Assembly (NCBI RefSeq): GCF_003056055.1 | Contig: NZ_PYFP01000003.1 | Coordinates: 248,001-312,000 of the forward strand | From: Glaciimonas sp. PCH181 | Lineage (GTDB): Bacteria > Pseudomonadota > Gammaproteobacteria > Burkholderiales > Burkholderiaceae_D | Direction: 5' to 3' | DNA length: 64,000 bases | Shown here: piece by piece, positions 1 through 8,692 of the stretch | Layout: each line of letters begins with the position of its first letter | How positions within the stretch are numbered: position 1 is the stretch's first letter | Program-made: the position numbers and the translations under genes | Notes under the pieces: generated by a model | Database searches by the model: none | The model's input: only the letters and a program-made list of their open reading frames with translations | Told to the model about the DNA's origin: nothing

Positions 1-237
1 GCGAGACAATGAACATACGGTCGCATCCTTGACGATGCCGGCAATGGCTTTAATCGCCTCGAAATCGCCCGGCGATGCCGCAGCAAAGCCCGCCTCAATC
101 ACATCGACCTTCATCCGCTCCAATTGTTTGGCGATGCGGATTTTTTCGTCTTTGGTCATGGACGCGCCGGGTGACTGCTCACCATCACGCAATGTAGTAT
201 CAAAAATGATCAGTTTTTCGCGTGCGTTGGCTGACAT
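1..237 (-). CDS. leuA: 2-isopropylmalate synthase, N-terminal part (runs off window)
   Basis: The first 79 residues of 2-isopropylmalate synthase, which condenses acetyl-CoA with 2-oxoisovalerate in the first committed step of leucine synthesis. The N-terminus carries the HMG-CoA lyase-like TIM-barrel start with the motif [16 protein letters not shown] (about residues 12-27), whose R-D pair helps bind substrate and metal. The ATG at 237 has a good AGGAG ribosome site 7 bases upstream. The 3' part lies outside the window. It sits downstream of pssA but is separated from it by a terminator at 378-408, so it probably has its own promoter in 238-377; TATATT (minus strand, 286-291) is a possible -10 box without a convincing -35. 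Identity is secure from the motif; full length cannot be judged. Confidence 0.95.
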   Translation of the reverse strand, partial: MSANAREKLIIFDTTLRDGEQSPGASMTKDEKIRIAKQLERMKVDVIEAGFAAASPGDFEAIKAIAGIVKDATVCSLSR

Positions 238-377
238 GCTGTACTCCTGAATTATTGGTGAAGGCAATTTTTGAAGGACCTTATGAATATACTCTTTTAA
301 CGCCTTTGAATAAATCTACGAAAGAGGATGACTTGAATGCGGATGCCGCGACGGGACCTTCGACGACGTGTAAACGT

Positions 378-408
378 AAAAAAGCCACCTGCGAAAACAA
401 GTGGCTTT
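378..408 (-). terminator. Rho-independent terminator after pssA
   Basis: An 8-bp perfect stem (AAAGCCAC 381-388 with GTGGCTTT 401-408) has a 12-nt loop. Read on the minus strand it is followed by a run of six T. It lies 54 bases beyond the pssA stop and separates psd/pssA transcripts from leuA. Confidence 0.8.
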
Positions 409-461
409 AAGCGGCATTTACGCGTGACTACGTCATAAAGACCGATAGTCACATAGTGTGC

Positions 462-1340
462 TTATTTTTCTTCATGTTCATGCTCTGTCTGCAAAATGCT
501 GACTGGCTTACCCTTGAATAAGCGCCAGAAATACACCCCGAGACCGGACAAACCATACAGTACGAACAAACCGAACAAGACTTTGGACGGCGCGCTGGAA
601 ATGACCACCAATATCAACACAACGACAAAAGCGGCAATAAATGGCACCGGCTTGCGTAGGTTGATATCTTTAAAGCTATAAAAAGGAACGTTGGTGACCA
701 TTGTCAGGCCAGCGTATAAGGTTATTGCCCATGCAGCCCAACTCAAGTCGGCACCAACAAAGCCGAGGTCATCCATAATCCAGACGAAACCTGCTACCAG
801 TGCGGCAGCTGCCGGACTAGGCAAACCTTGAAAATAGCGTTTATCGACTACGGTAATGTTGGTATTGAAACGTGCCAATCGCAACGCCGCGCCAGCGCAA
901 TACACAAATGCAGCCAGCCAGCCAAGTTTGCCCATGCCGCGCAAAGACCATTCGTACACCACCAGCGCCGGAGCAGCGCCGAAAGACACCATGTCCGACA
1001 GGCTGTCATATTGCGCGCCAAATTCGCTTTGGGTGTTGGTCATACGGGCTACGCGGCCATCAAGACTATCGAGCACCATCGCAGCAAAAATCGCGATGGA
1101 GGCGTAATCGAACTTCAGATTCATTGCCATGACGATAGCAAAAAACCCGCAAAAAAGCGCGGCGGTCGTAAATGCATTCGGCAGCAAATACACGCCACGA
1201 CGTCTTAAACTAGGCCGAATCGGCCCTTCGTCGTCGTCCTCGTCATCCGGATACGGCGTGCGCAACGCATTTTTTGTGCGCAATGTCTTAGGGAACTGTG
1301 TGACGTTACTCTTCGCCTTACGGCGGGGGAAAGTAGCCAT
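462..1340 (-). CDS. pssA: CDP-diacylglycerol-serine O-phosphatidyltransferase
   Basis: Phosphatidylserine synthase, an integral membrane enzyme that makes phosphatidylserine from CDP-diacylglycerol and serine. The CDP-alcohol phosphatidyltransferase signature is intact: LDGRVARMTNTQSEFG followed by AQYDSLSD (about residues 92-115), giving the DG-x2-AR-x8-G-x3-D-x3-D pattern. About eight hydrophobic segments follow a charged N-terminal tail of some 45 residues that contains an acidic stretch (DDEDDDEG). Two starts are possible: ATG at 1346 and ATG at 1340. I chose 1340 because a CGGAA sequence then sits at a workable distance, whereas nothing precedes 1346. The next gene upstream is psd, so the two enzymes of phosphatidylethanolamine synthesis are adjacent, 202 bases apart. 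Confidence 0.93.
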   Translation of the reverse strand: MATFPRRKAKSNVTQFPKTLRTKNALRTPYPDDEDDDEGPIRPSLRRRGVYLLPNAFTTAALFCGFFAIVMAMNLKFDYASIAIFAAMVLDSLDGRVARMTNTQSEFGAQYDSLSDMVSFGAAPALVVYEWSLRGMGKLGWLAAFVYCAGAALRLARFNTNITVVDKRYFQGLPSPAAAALVAGFVWIMDDLGFVGADLSWAAWAITLYAGLTMVTNVPFYSFKDINLRKPVPFIAAFVVVLILVVISSAPSKVLFGLFVLYGLSGLGVYFWRLFKGKPVSILQTEHEHEEK

Positions 1341-1383
1341 GTGCATTCCGTTTCAATAAAAAACAAATTATGGCACCGCGAAG

Positions 1384-1489
1384 ACCTTCGCTGTTATTGG
1401 GAATAACTAACGAAGGTGGTGCGAATCGTGATTGGACGATGTTGTCAGCGCGCTTGATCTGTCCCCAAAGGGCCAGCATCGTCAATCAC
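1384..1489. repeat. Two inverted repeats between psd and pssA
   Basis: The first is ACCTTCG (1384-1390) with CGAAGGT (1411-1417), and inside it TTATT (1394-1398) with AATAA (1402-1406). The second is GTGATTGGACGATG (1428-1441) with CATCGTCAATCAC (1477-1489), 13 pairs with one bulged base and a loop of about 35 nt. Neither is followed by a T-run, so they are not ordinary terminators. They may shape the psd-pssA messenger; function is unknown. Confidence 0.55.
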
Positions 1490-1542
1490 AGACTGGCTAG
1501 TGCAGCAGGTAGTAGAGTCTATTCAGAATAATATAATTGGCC

Positions 1543-2181
1543 TTAAAATTCGGCCAAAATTGTTTCTGTAGCGGATACTTTGTCGCCAACAGCGACTTTC
1601 GGTGTTGCCGTTAAAGGCAGATACACATCCACCCGTGAGCCAAAACGGATGAAACCATAACGCTGACCGCGGGTTAAAACATCTGCAACTTTAACGTAAC
1701 AAAGAATACGTCGTGCAATCAACCCTGCCACTTGCACACAAGTCACGGTTTGTCCGTTTGCCGCAGTGATGACCAACGCGTTACGTTCGTTTTCAATCGA
1801 TGCTTTATCCAGATCGGCATTGACAAACTTGCCGGGAAAATATTGGACTGTTTCGATCTTCCCATCCACTGGCGCACGATTTGAATGCACATTGAAGACA
1901 TTCATAAAGACGCTAATTTTGAGGGCTTCACGGTTCGCGTAAGGGTCATGGGCTTTTTCGACCACCACAATACGACCATCGGCTGGCGAAATCACCGCGC
2001 CCGGCTGTTGCGGGATAACCCGCGGTGGGTCACGGAAAAATTGCAATACGAATAAAGCAATAATCCAAAAGGGGATGGACCAGCCAGCCGACACAAAGGA
2101 GACCAGCAACGCCACAGCAAAAGCAATGGCTAAAAACGGCCAACCTTCGCGGGCGATAATAGGATGTGGATAATTATTCAA
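1543..2181 (-). CDS. psd: Phosphatidylserine decarboxylase proenzyme (short form)
   Basis: Decarboxylates phosphatidylserine to phosphatidylethanolamine at the inner membrane. At 212 residues it is the short Psd type found in many proteobacteria. The self-cleavage site is visible as [11 protein letters not shown], with Gly181-Ser182; cleavage there leaves a pyruvoyl group on the small C-terminal chain. Two hydrophobic segments (about 14-31 and 35-50) anchor the N-terminus, followed by the conserved FFRDPPR (48-54) and SPADGR (65-70) and the conserved His-Ser pair in NVHSNRAP. The ATG is preceded by CGGAG at 10-11 bases. It stands directly upstream of pssA, which makes its substrate. Confidence 0.94.
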   Translation of the reverse strand: MNNYPHPIIAREGWPFLAIAFAVALLVSFVSAGWSIPFWIIALFVLQFFRDPPRVIPQQPGAVISPADGRIVVVEKAHDPYANREALKISVFMNVFNVHSNRAPVDGKIETVQYFPGKFVNADLDKASIENERNALVITAANGQTVTCVQVAGLIARRILCYVKVADVLTRGQRYGFIRFGSRVDVYLPLTATPKVAVGDKVSATETILAEF

Positions 2182-2231
2182 CAGCGCTCCGGATTGTCTT
2201 AAAGAAATGATAGAAATTTGATAGCGTGGCT

Positions 2232-2259
2232 ATTCTAGTCGAGCGAGGATTAAATGTAA
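2232..2259 (-). promoter_or_regulatory. Possible sigma-70 promoter of psd
   Basis: On the minus strand, TTACAT (2254-2259) and TAGAAT (2232-2237) are 16 bases apart, about 50 bases upstream of the psd start. The -10 is good and the -35 weak. Confidence 0.35.
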
Positions 2260-2320
2260 CCTTTTGCGTTGCAATCAGGGAGTAAATCGACAGTATCTTG
2301 AAAACTGAGTCCGAAAATAA

Positions 2321-2350
2321 CGATACGGCCTGTCAAAGAGGCCGTATCGT
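2321..2350 (-). terminator. Hairpin terminator after the SIMPL-protein gene
   Basis: A 10-bp perfect stem, CGATACGGCC (2321-2330) with GGCCGTATCG (2340-2349), extended by one A-T pair, with a 9-nt loop. On the minus strand TTATTTT follows, a weak U-tract. It probably ends the transcript of the SIMPL gene and the small broken gene behind it. Confidence 0.6.
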
Positions 2351-2380
2351 CACTGATGTTATCACTTACAACAATTAAAA

Positions 2381-2531
2381 CTACTTCTGCGGATCATCAA
2401 CCGCTTTCATTCGATCTTGCCATTGCTGCTGCAACTGTCGATCCAACTGCTTTGCCTGCTCAAGTGGGCTGGGCCGGTTTGCCGGTAGTAAGCAAAAATC
2501 TACTTACCAGCGTCACAGCCCATTTCCTCAT
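2381..2531 (-). pseudogene. Small frameshifted gene coupled to the SIMPL-protein gene
   Basis: An ATG at 2531-2529 overlaps the TGA of the SIMPL gene (ATGA), an arrangement typical of translational coupling. That frame gives MRKWAVTLVSRFLLTTGKP and then stops at 2460-2462. The neighbouring frame continues as PLEQAKQLDRQLQQQWQDR and ends at a stop at 2381-2383, giving about 50 residues in total. The second half is a Gln-rich amphipathic stretch that looks like a genuine protein tail. One extra base near 2465-2500 would join the two halves. It is either a decayed small secreted/lipoprotein-like gene or a sequencing error. I do not recognise the family. Confidence 0.42.
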
Positions 2532-3280
2532 TTGAAGCGAACTTTGCCAACCACACGCATGGACAAGGTCGTTTCGCCCGGCTCAAAGCTTGGCTCTTCA
2601 ACTTGCGCTGAATCGCTGGCTGCTGAGCGCATCATCATTGTTTTAGGCATTGCGCCTTCAGGGGCGTAATTTCCAGAGCCTTCAAAGTCTATCGTATCCA
2701 ATACGGCGTCGCCTTCGTTGCGGCCCATCGCTCGGGCAATCGAACCAATACGCTCGGCCAGATTCCGATAAGTTGCAGCAATGCGCAAATCATCCAACTT
2801 TTTACTGGTGGCGTCGCTAAGACTGAAATTGATCCCATTGAGTGCTAATACGCTTTGCACTGAAGCGACGGTTTTAGGCAAATTGGTGAGATTGGTCGTA
2901 GTCGCATCCAGATATTGTCCGACACGCCAGCCAGTCGGTAGCCGTGGTTTGTTTGGATTCGCGCGCGGCTGGGTTTCTTCAGGATAAACCGGATAAGTGT
3001 AATAACCACGCGTTTGCAGAATTGCCTGCGGATCCTGACGCTTCAAAATGTCGGTTCCCTGCTTCATCTTCAAATTAACGCGTGAGGCAGCGGCGGCCTT
3101 ATCCTTATCCTGCTCTTCTATGTTGAAGGTAATTCGTACCTGATCATTGACATGCTTGACTTCGCCATAGGCAGGCACGACCACCAACACACCAGTAGTC
3201 GGCACTTTGGTTTGCGCATAAGCAGTAAGGCTAGCTACCGCCAGGACTGAGGAAACCACCAGATTGCGATATCGCGACAT
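2528..3280 (-). CDS. SIMPL (DUF541) domain periplasmic protein
   Basis: A 250-residue exported protein of the SIMPL/DUF541 family, which has no firm general function; some members respond to oxidative or envelope stress. The N-terminus MSRYRNLVVSSVLAVASLTAYA is a clean signal peptide with an A-Y-A cleavage site, so it should be periplasmic. I chose the ATG at 3280 rather than an in-frame start 19 codons earlier because GGAG lies 8 bases before it and the signal peptide then starts correctly. The domain spans about residues 35-250, with the usual pattern of conserved short beta strands (VVPAYGEVKHVND near the N-terminus, ATYRNLAERIGSIARAMG in the middle). A small frameshifted gene overlaps its stop. 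Confidence 0.82.
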   Translation of the reverse strand: MSRYRNLVVSSVLAVASLTAYAQTKVPTTGVLVVVPAYGEVKHVNDQVRITFNIEEQDKDKAAAASRVNLKMKQGTDILKRQDPQAILQTRGYYTYPVYPEETQPRANPNKPRLPTGWRVGQYLDATTTNLTNLPKTVASVQSVLALNGINFSLSDATSKKLDDLRIAATYRNLAERIGSIARAMGRNEGDAVLDTIDFEGSGNYAPEGAMPKTMMMRSAASDSAQVEEPSFEPGETTLSMRVVGKVRFK

Positions 3281-3446
3281 AAATAATTCTCCAAAAAGAG
3301 AGGCGTTCTTCACGCCTCGCAGAACTTGTAACAACAAAGATGACAGGTTGGCTGTTTTGATGAGGCTAATCTTGTTTAGTTCTCAATTGCAACTGAATCA
3401 TGTTTGATTTTACACAACGTAACATTCCCTTAATGCTGGAAGAACA

Positions 3447-4400
3447 TCACTTTGCAGGAAATTTGGGGAATGATGCCGCAGCACGCGCGCCTGCCGCAAC
3501 TGCATCGTATTGATACGGCGGTAATTCATCCCCGCAATGCTTACAGAATAACGAGTCAGCCTCATGCCCCTCGGTTAAGCAATTGGTACAGGTCCGCGTC
3601 GTCGGCGTTTGGCGCATCATGCTCATCGCTAGCTCAACGCCGACTATCCCGGTAGGCAACGCAATAATGCCGTAGCCAAGCAGCATCGCCATTGACGTGA
3701 CCAATTGGCCGAACGGCGTTTTAGGGTGGATGTCGCCATAACCGGTGGTGGTCAACGTCACGATTGCCCAATACATACCGACAGGGATACTAGTAAAGCC
3801 ATTCTCGGGTCCTTCGATCACATACATAATCGTACCGAGAATCACGCTCATAATGAGCACCGCACCCAGAAATACAAAGATCTTGTGTCGACTATTACGC
3901 AGCGCCTGTAATAGCACCTGCGATTCATCGAAATAACGCGGCAGTTTTAAGACACGAAATACCCGCAGCATCCGTAATAAGCGAACATCGATAAGGAAGT
4001 GAAATTCCGGCATTAATATAGCGATGTACGTGGGTAATATCGACAATAAATCGATGATGCCAAATAAACTGGTGGCGTACCGCAATGGTCGCTTGACGCA
4101 TAGCAAGCGAACGATATATTCCACGGTGAACAGAATGGTAAATAACCATTCCAAGCCGTTTAATATCAAAAAGTCGCGTGCGCGAATGGTGCCGATGCTA
4201 TCGACTATGACGGTGGCAACGCTGAGAACGATAATGATTAATAGCGCGGTGTCAAAACGACGACCGGCAATCGTATCGGCCTCGAAAATAATCGTGTATA
4301 AACGGGCCCGCCAACTTTGATCAGGTTTGCCGAAATTGTGGGCTTTTGGAGGGGTGGTTCTGGTGTTTTTTTTCAAAAGAAAATTCTGGCGATTAACCAA
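3447..4400 (-). CDS. Voltage-gated-type K+ channel with C-terminal zinc ribbon
   Basis: A six-transmembrane ion channel of the Kv type. Visible parts are hydrophobic segments at about 51-67, 83-100 and 112-130; an arginine-rich S4 at 140-155 (RLLRMLRVFRVLKLPR); S5 at 174-193; the pore helix and selectivity filter TTGYGD at 218-223; and S6 at about 233-260. The tail carries four cysteines in C-x2-C ... C-x2-C form (271, 274, 286, 289), a zinc-ribbon pattern that is unusual on a channel. The start is uncertain: the only possibility given the in-frame stop just upstream is TTG at 4400, with GAGG very close to it. Transport of K+ is inferred from the filter. It is flanked by short tandem repeats (4416-4489). 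Confidence 0.85.
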   Translation of the reverse strand: MVNRQNFLLKKNTRTTPPKAHNFGKPDQSWRARLYTIIFEADTIAGRRFDTALLIIIVLSVATVIVDSIGTIRARDFLILNGLEWLFTILFTVEYIVRLLCVKRPLRYATSLFGIIDLLSILPTYIAILMPEFHFLIDVRLLRMLRVFRVLKLPRYFDESQVLLQALRNSRHKIFVFLGAVLIMSVILGTIMYVIEGPENGFTSIPVGMYWAIVTLTTTGYGDIHPKTPFGQLVTSMAMLLGYGIIALPTGIVGVELAMSMMRQTPTTRTCTNCLTEGHEADSLFCKHCGDELPPYQYDAVAAGARAAASFPKFPAK

Positions 4401-4415
4401 GCCTCTTAATTAATG

Positions 4416-4489
4416 CACGCTTAATAAATTCACACTTGATGAATTCACGTTGATAAATACACGCTTAATAAATACACGCTTAACAAACG
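4416..4489. repeat. Five degenerate 15-bp tandem repeats upstream of the K+ channel gene
   Basis: Units at 4416-4430, 4431-4445, 4446-4459, 4460-4474 and 4475-4489 follow the pattern CACGCTTAATAAATW. Units 1 and 4 differ at one base, unit 3 has lost one base, and unit 5 has drifted at its end. The array starts 16 bases before the channel's start codon, so it must lie in its leader or promoter. Confidence 0.8.
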
Positions 4490-4537
4490 CTGTTTTATAG
4501 GAAAAAGTATCAATTACAATCATTACGACTCTATAGT

Positions 4538-4566
4538 AAAAAAGGGACGCTAATGCGTCCCTTTTT
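4538..4566 (-). terminator. Rho-independent terminator of ilvC
   Basis: Stem GGGACGC (4544-4550) and GCGTCCC (4555-4561) with loop TAAT, flanked by A6 on the left and T5 on the right, so it can work in both directions. It ends the ilvBNC transcript 87 bases after ilvC. Confidence 0.9.
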
Positions 4567-4652
4567 AGTACCCACCTATAAATTAATTCTTGATGCGCCA
4601 GATACTTGCTATTTATACTAGTAATCTGACGATTGAATCAACTTAGTCTGGA

Positions 4653-5780
<1,128 letters not shown>

Positions 5781-5814
5781 TCATTTCGCTCCGTCAGGGA
5801 AGCTAGTTTTTTTG

Positions 5815-6306
5815 TTAAACCTTCAGGATACGTTCGCCGCGACCAATGCCAGAAGCACCGGTACGGACAGTTTCCAGAATTGCCACCCGATCTATTGAAT
5901 CAATGAAGGCATCTAATTTACTTTTGGCCCCCGTTAACTCGATAGTGTAGCTCTTGTCTGTGACATCAATGATGCGACCCCGGAATATATCCGCAGTACG
6001 TTTCATCTCTTCACGTTCCTTGCCGACCGCACGCACTTTAATTAACATCAATTCACGTTCAATGTGCGCACCTTCGGTAAGGTCGACCACTTTTACAACT
6101 TCAATCAGACGATTCAAATGCTTGGTGATCTGTTCGATCACGTCATCAGAACCCCTCGTCACGATGGTCATCCGCGACAAGGTAGGATCTTCGGTCGGTG
6201 CGACCGTTAATGTTTCAATGTTGTAACCGCGAGCGGAGAATAAACCCACTACCCGTGAGAGTGCACCGGCTTCGTTTTCAAGTAGTACAGAAATAATATG
6301 TTGCAT
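5815..6306 (-). CDS. ilvN: Acetolactate synthase small (regulatory) subunit
   Basis: The 163-residue regulatory subunit of acetohydroxyacid synthase, which activates the catalytic subunit and confers feedback inhibition by valine. It begins with the ACT domain (MQHIISVLLENEAGALSRVVGLF, residues 1-23 and onward to about 75). The second domain includes ELMLIKVRA and FRGRIIDVTD. Its ATG shares one base with the stop of ilvB (TAATG), so the two subunits are probably translationally coupled and made in step. By size and sequence it is the IlvH/IlvN long form; the symbol ilvH is also used for it. Confidence 0.95.
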   Translation of the reverse strand: MQHIISVLLENEAGALSRVVGLFSARGYNIETLTVAPTEDPTLSRMTIVTRGSDDVIEQITKHLNRLIEVVKVVDLTEGAHIERELMLIKVRAVGKEREEMKRTADIFRGRIIDVTDKSYTIELTGAKSKLDAFIDSIDRVAILETVRTGASGIGRGERILKV

Positions 6307-8033
6307 TACAGATCCTCCGAGCCGAGCAGCATTTCAGTCAATCCCTGACCCGCCTTCACCATCGGCCAGACATTCTCGGTTTGATCCGTAATGAAATTCA
6401 TAAATACCAAACGGTCTTTCATGCCAAACGCTTCCTTCAATGCGCCGTCAACGTCCGCTGGATTTTCAATTTTCATCCCAACGTGACCGTACGACTCAAC
6501 CAGTTTGGTAAAGTCAGGCAGTGAATCCATATACGATTCGGAATAACGCGAACCGTAATCGATTTGTTGCCACTGACGCACCATTCCCAGAAAACGGTTG
6601 TTCAGCAGAATGATTTTTGGGGTCAGATGATATTGTTTGCAGGTCGCGAGTTCCTGAATACACATCTGAATCGATCCTTCACCTGTAATACAGGCAACCG
6701 TCGCGCCCGGATTCGCCATTTGCACGCCCATCGCATACGGCAAACCAACGCCCATCGTACCCAGCCCACCGGAATTGATCCAGCGACGCGGTTTATCAAA
6801 ACGATAGTATTGCGCGGCCCACATTTGATGCTGTCCGACATCGGACGTAATGAACGCATCGCCATTCGTGATTTGGCAAACCTTTTCCACCACCGACTGC
6901 GGTTTGATGAACTCTGACGATTCTGCAAATTTCAGGCAATCACGCGAACGCCATTGATTGACTTGCTTCCACCAGGCAGCTAAAGCAACCGGATTTGGCT
7001 TGGTTTCGGCGGCATCCAGTTGCGACAGCAGTTCTTGCAGCACATCCTTGACGTTACCGACGATCGGAATATCTACTTTGACGCGCTTCGAGATTGATGA
7101 AGGATCGATATCAATATGGATAATTTTGCGCGCGTTGCTGGCGAAATGCTTAGGATTACCGATCACGCGGTCATCGAAACGCGCGCCAATGGCAATCAGC
7201 ACGTCACAATTTTGCATCGCCATATTGGCTTCATAAGTACCGTGCATACCCGGCATACCGACAAACTTGTCGCTAGAAGCTTTATAGCCACCTAGTCCCA
7301 TCAGCGTATTGGTGCAAGGGAAGCCCAGACGATCCACCAGACGATTCAATTCAGGCGAAGCGTTTGCCAGAATTACACCACCGCCGGTATAAATCATCGG
7401 ACGTTCGGCGTTCAGCAATAATTGCAATGCCTTACGAATCTGTCCGGTATGACCTTTATCGATCGGCTTGTACGAACGCATCTCCACTTCTTTTGGATAA
7501 GCGAACACATGCCGATGCATGGTGATGTCTTTAGGAATATCGATTAATACAGGGCCAGGACGGCCCGTAGTGGCAATATAAAATGCCTTTTTGACTGTTT
7601 CAGCCAAATCCTTAACGTCTTTGACAAGGAAATTATGCTTCACGCAAGGGCGGGTGATACCGACGGTATCGCACTCCTGAAACGCGTCTTCCCCGATTGC
7701 ATAGGATGGCACCTGACCTGAAATGACCACCATCGGGATTGAGTCCATATAGGCTGTTGCCAAACCAGTGACTGCGTTAGTAACGCCAGGTCCGGAAGTG
7801 ACAATTGCTACACCGACTTTGTTTGAGCTACGCGAATAAGCGTCTGCCGCGTGAATCGCAGCCTGCTCGTGACGTACTAAAATGTGTTGAAATTTATCTT
7901 GCTGGAAGATGGCGTCATAGATATACAACACCGAACCGCCGGGATAACCGAAAACGTGCTCGACACCCTCTTCAGCCAGACAACGCACTAAAATTTCTGC
8001 GCCGCTGATGGGCAAATTTGTATCTTGATTCAT
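6306..8033 (-). CDS. ilvB: Acetolactate synthase large (catalytic) subunit
   Basis: A thiamine-diphosphate enzyme of 575 residues that condenses two pyruvates, or pyruvate and 2-oxobutyrate, in the first step of branched-chain amino acid synthesis. The N-terminal domain has EEGVEHVFGYPGGSVLYIYD with the catalytic glutamate in RHEQAAIHAADAY. The C-terminal ThDP motif is GEGSIQMCIQELATCKQY through LNNRFLGMVRQWQ. I chose the ATG at 8033, which has AAGGA 9 bases upstream and matches the family start (NLPISGAEILVRCL); an in-frame extension of 24 codons upstream lacks support. It is the first gene of ilvBNC, behind a strong promoter at 8359-8387 and a leader of about 320 bases. Confidence 0.97.
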   Translation of the reverse strand: MNQDTNLPISGAEILVRCLAEEGVEHVFGYPGGSVLYIYDAIFQQDKFQHILVRHEQAAIHAADAYSRSSNKVGVAIVTSGPGVTNAVTGLATAYMDSIPMVVISGQVPSYAIGEDAFQECDTVGITRPCVKHNFLVKDVKDLAETVKKAFYIATTGRPGPVLIDIPKDITMHRHVFAYPKEVEMRSYKPIDKGHTGQIRKALQLLLNAERPMIYTGGGVILANASPELNRLVDRLGFPCTNTLMGLGGYKASSDKFVGMPGMHGTYEANMAMQNCDVLIAIGARFDDRVIGNPKHFASNARKIIHIDIDPSSISKRVKVDIPIVGNVKDVLQELLSQLDAAETKPNPVALAAWWKQVNQWRSRDCLKFAESSEFIKPQSVVEKVCQITNGDAFITSDVGQHQMWAAQYYRFDKPRRWINSGGLGTMGVGLPYAMGVQMANPGATVACITGEGSIQMCIQELATCKQYHLTPKIILLNNRFLGMVRQWQQIDYGSRYSESYMDSLPDFTKLVESYGHVGMKIENPADVDGALKEAFGMKDRLVFMNFITDQTENVWPMVKAGQGLTEMLLGSEDL

Positions 8034-8205
8034 ATTACTTAGTCCTTTCAAGGTCCATTGGAAATTGATCGGATGTTCTTTCCTGACGATAACGGTGGTA
8101 CACAACCTGGATTTTTGGCATTCCTTTTTTGTGCGTTCACGTCATTTCGTTGCATACCCGTAGGGCACGATTCAAAATAGCGCTTAGCGCGACTCGTTCA
8201 GCCAA

Positions 8206-8301
8206 TTACCTTGCTGCATCACAGCCATTTTCTCGCGCTTGTGGCACGGGATAGAACAAACAGCTTTCAAATGTGAAGCGCGTCTTACCATCGATCAGCA
8301 T
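8206..8301 (-). CDS. Possible leader ORF upstream of ilvB (31 codons)
   Basis: Within the ilvB leader, an ATG at 8301 with AAAGG about 9 bases before it opens a 31-codon frame beginning MLIDGKTRFTFESCLFYPVP and ending with TAA at 8206-8208. It contains no run of Ile, Val or Leu codons, so it is not a classical ilv attenuator peptide. It may still be translated and take part in control, or it may be chance. The surrounding leader might instead hold a structured RNA; the ilvH RNA motif reported in betaproteobacteria is one candidate I cannot test here. Confidence 0.3.
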   Translation of the reverse strand: MLIDGKTRFTFESCLFYPVPQARENGCDAAR

Positions 8302-8358
8302 CTTGCGCTGCCTTTGGGAAGACCATGGATCCACGTCAGGATTCTGAAGTGGAGTGAT

Positions 8359-8387
8359 ACCATAATGCGTACTTTCATTTAGGTCAA
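8359..8387 (-). promoter_or_regulatory. Sigma-70 promoter of ilvBNC
   Basis: On the minus strand TTGACC (8382-8387) and TATGGT (8359-8364) are separated by exactly 17 bases. Transcription would start near 8352, giving a leader of about 320 bases before ilvB. No other equally good promoter was seen in this gap. Confidence 0.75.
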
Positions 8388-8692
8388 GCCAAATTCGTCA
8401 CAATTCGCACGAAAACGACCACATTTGAACATAATTTGGCACGAATGCCCCACAACACCTGTATTTTTTGATAGCATTCGAACAGCCTGAAAAGTCCTCA
8501 TTTAACGTGATCCAAAACAACATATCAAGATAACTTTAGCTAGCTAAGTTAGCGCTAAGCCAATTAACGTATCCTGATTTCATAGGTTCCGTTATTAACT
8601 AGTCTGTCGCATTTACCCATGCGCCAGCGACGCAGCAGGATTCTGAACAACTTTCAATGGCTGGCCGCGTATAACACGACGCGCCACAATGC
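8388..8692. other. Divergent intergenic region between ilvB promoter and ECF sigma gene
   Basis: No gene is visible. The region contains a near-perfect inverted repeat, TAACTT-T-AGCTAGCT-AAGTTA (8531-8551), which is a possible regulator site. I found no confident promoter for the sigma-factor gene and no clear ribosome site before its ATG. Confidence 0.4.

Noticed and set aside
828..1208. 126-codon plus-strand ORF opposite pssA
   Set aside because: Antisense shadow of a well-supported gene; composition is not protein-like.
8034..8105. 24-codon N-terminal extension of IlvB
   Set aside because: The downstream ATG has the ribosome site and the family start; the extension has neither.
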